64,000 bases of DNA from Tumebacillus flagellatus (GTDB lineage Bacteria > Bacillota > Bacilli > Tumebacillales > Tumebacillaceae), in the NCBI RefSeq assembly GCF_000714935.1, contig NZ_JMIR01000019.1:1-64000 (forward strand), read 5' to 3'. Under the pieces are notes generated by a model. The model saw nothing but the letters and a program-made list of their open reading frames with translations. It had not been told where the DNA came from and ran no database searches. Positions 63,574 to 64,000 of the stretch are shown here, one piece after another; position 1 is the first letter of the stretch, and each line of letters opens with the position of its first letter. Position numbers and translations under genes: made by a program.

Positions 63574-64000
63574 CTATAGAAACAACTGGCGATACCAGTC
63601 CCACACTTGCAGTCCGTACGCCCAAGACGTCAGCGTCCCCAGCAAGATGAACGGTCCGAACGGGATCGCTTGGCGCGGACGCAATTTCCCCGACAGCTTC
63701 AGGGGCACTCCGACCGCCGTCCCCCACACGCAGGAAAAAAACAACGCAAGCAACACGAGTTTCCAACCGAGCCCCAGCCCCAGCAACGCAAACAGTTTCA
63801 CATCTCCGCCGCCCATACCGTTGGGCACGAGTGCCAGCAACAGAAGCAAACCGCCTCCGACCGCAAAGCCCAGCAGGTACACCCAGATCGGATCGGTGTG
63901 CACAAACAAGCGCAACACCAGGACGACGACCATGCCGGGCAGCGTGATTTTGTTCGGAATCAACTTCGCCCGCAGGTCGGTCAGCGTGACGGTGATCAGC
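63574..64000 (-). CDS. pilD: Prepilin peptidase (partial, start beyond the window)
   Basis: The minus-strand frame is open to the right edge, so the N-terminus is missing. The seen part of about 142 residues has both catalytic aspartates of A24 peptidases, in TDLRAKLIPNKITLPG and in GMGGGDVKLF, and four or more membrane helices. It cuts and may methylate prepilins of this operon and probably of the comG operon. Confidence 0.9.
   Translation of the reverse strand, partial: LITVTLTDLRAKLIPNKITLPGMVVVLVLRLFVHTDPIWVYLLGFAVGGGLLLLLALVPNGMGGGDVKLFALLGLGLGWKLVLLALFFSCVWGTAVGVPLKLSGKLRPRQAIPFGPFILLGTLTSWAYGLQVWDWYRQLFL

Overview
The window looks like a chromosomal segment of an endospore-forming Firmicute of the Alicyclobacillaceae/Tumebacillus type. 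This is inferred from moderately high GC, good Shine-Dalgarno sites, frequent GTG/TTG starts, and gene order that matches Bacillus subtilis over long stretches (aroQ-papA-efp-yqhV, yqhG/yqhH-gcvT-gcvPA-gcvPB, spoIIB-maf-radC-mreBCD-minCD-spoIVFAB-rplU-prp-rpmA-spo0B-obg, comGA-GG). Most genes are on the minus strand. No species name is certain from sequence alone.

Layout. 1-230: leader of an rRNA operon that appears to run off the left edge on the minus strand. 273-1929: an accessory locus with a 36-residue peptide gene, an attenuator-like hairpin and a 489-residue HExxH-motif protein; this is the best candidate for an undescribed system (a minimal RiPP-like pair). 1974-2050: tRNA-Pro(CGG). 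2219-4996: a large protein with the LQ..GNQAV motif of proteins linked to extracellular contractile injection systems, with an internal duplication. 5101-8107: secreted, small and sporulation-clade genes. 8251-11162: efp, papA, aroQ and a phosphoglycerate-mutase-family protein. 11358-15294: glycine cleavage operon under a tandem glycine riboswitch, divergent from yqhH-yqhG. 18450-22105: secreted proteins, an orphan phosphonate-type binding lipoprotein and a DnaI-like ATPase. 22169-26251: thrB with an ACT protein, asnB, aroK.

26602-28927: a Spo0E-like phosphatase gene convergent and overlapping with a three-PAS sensor kinase. 28992-33311: comG operon (pseudopilus for DNA uptake). 33650-34365: wreckage of a lodA/lodB-like quinoprotein oxidase locus. 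34417-37843: SLH protein, MFS and TSUP transporters. 37913-53049: JAMM protein, obg, spo0B, rpmA, prp, rplU, rng, spoIVFB/A, minD/C, two tandem class B penicillin-binding proteins and mreDCB. 53132-56997: radC, maf, aspA, spoIIB-like. 57151-64000: a 3D-domain cell-wall protein and a second pilus operon (pilD, prepilins, pilM/N/O) cut by the right edge.

How the genes work together. The window holds three layers of the Spo0 phosphorelay (a kinase, Spo0B, a Spo0E-type drain), later sporulation proteins (SpoIIB, SpoIVFA/B), rod-shape and septum-placement machinery (Mre, PBP2, Min) and two type IV pilin-like systems that probably share the prepilin peptidase at the right edge. Most of this is conserved core; the unusual content is concentrated in the first 5 kb, at 33.3-34.4 kb, and in a few overlapping regulatory arrangements.
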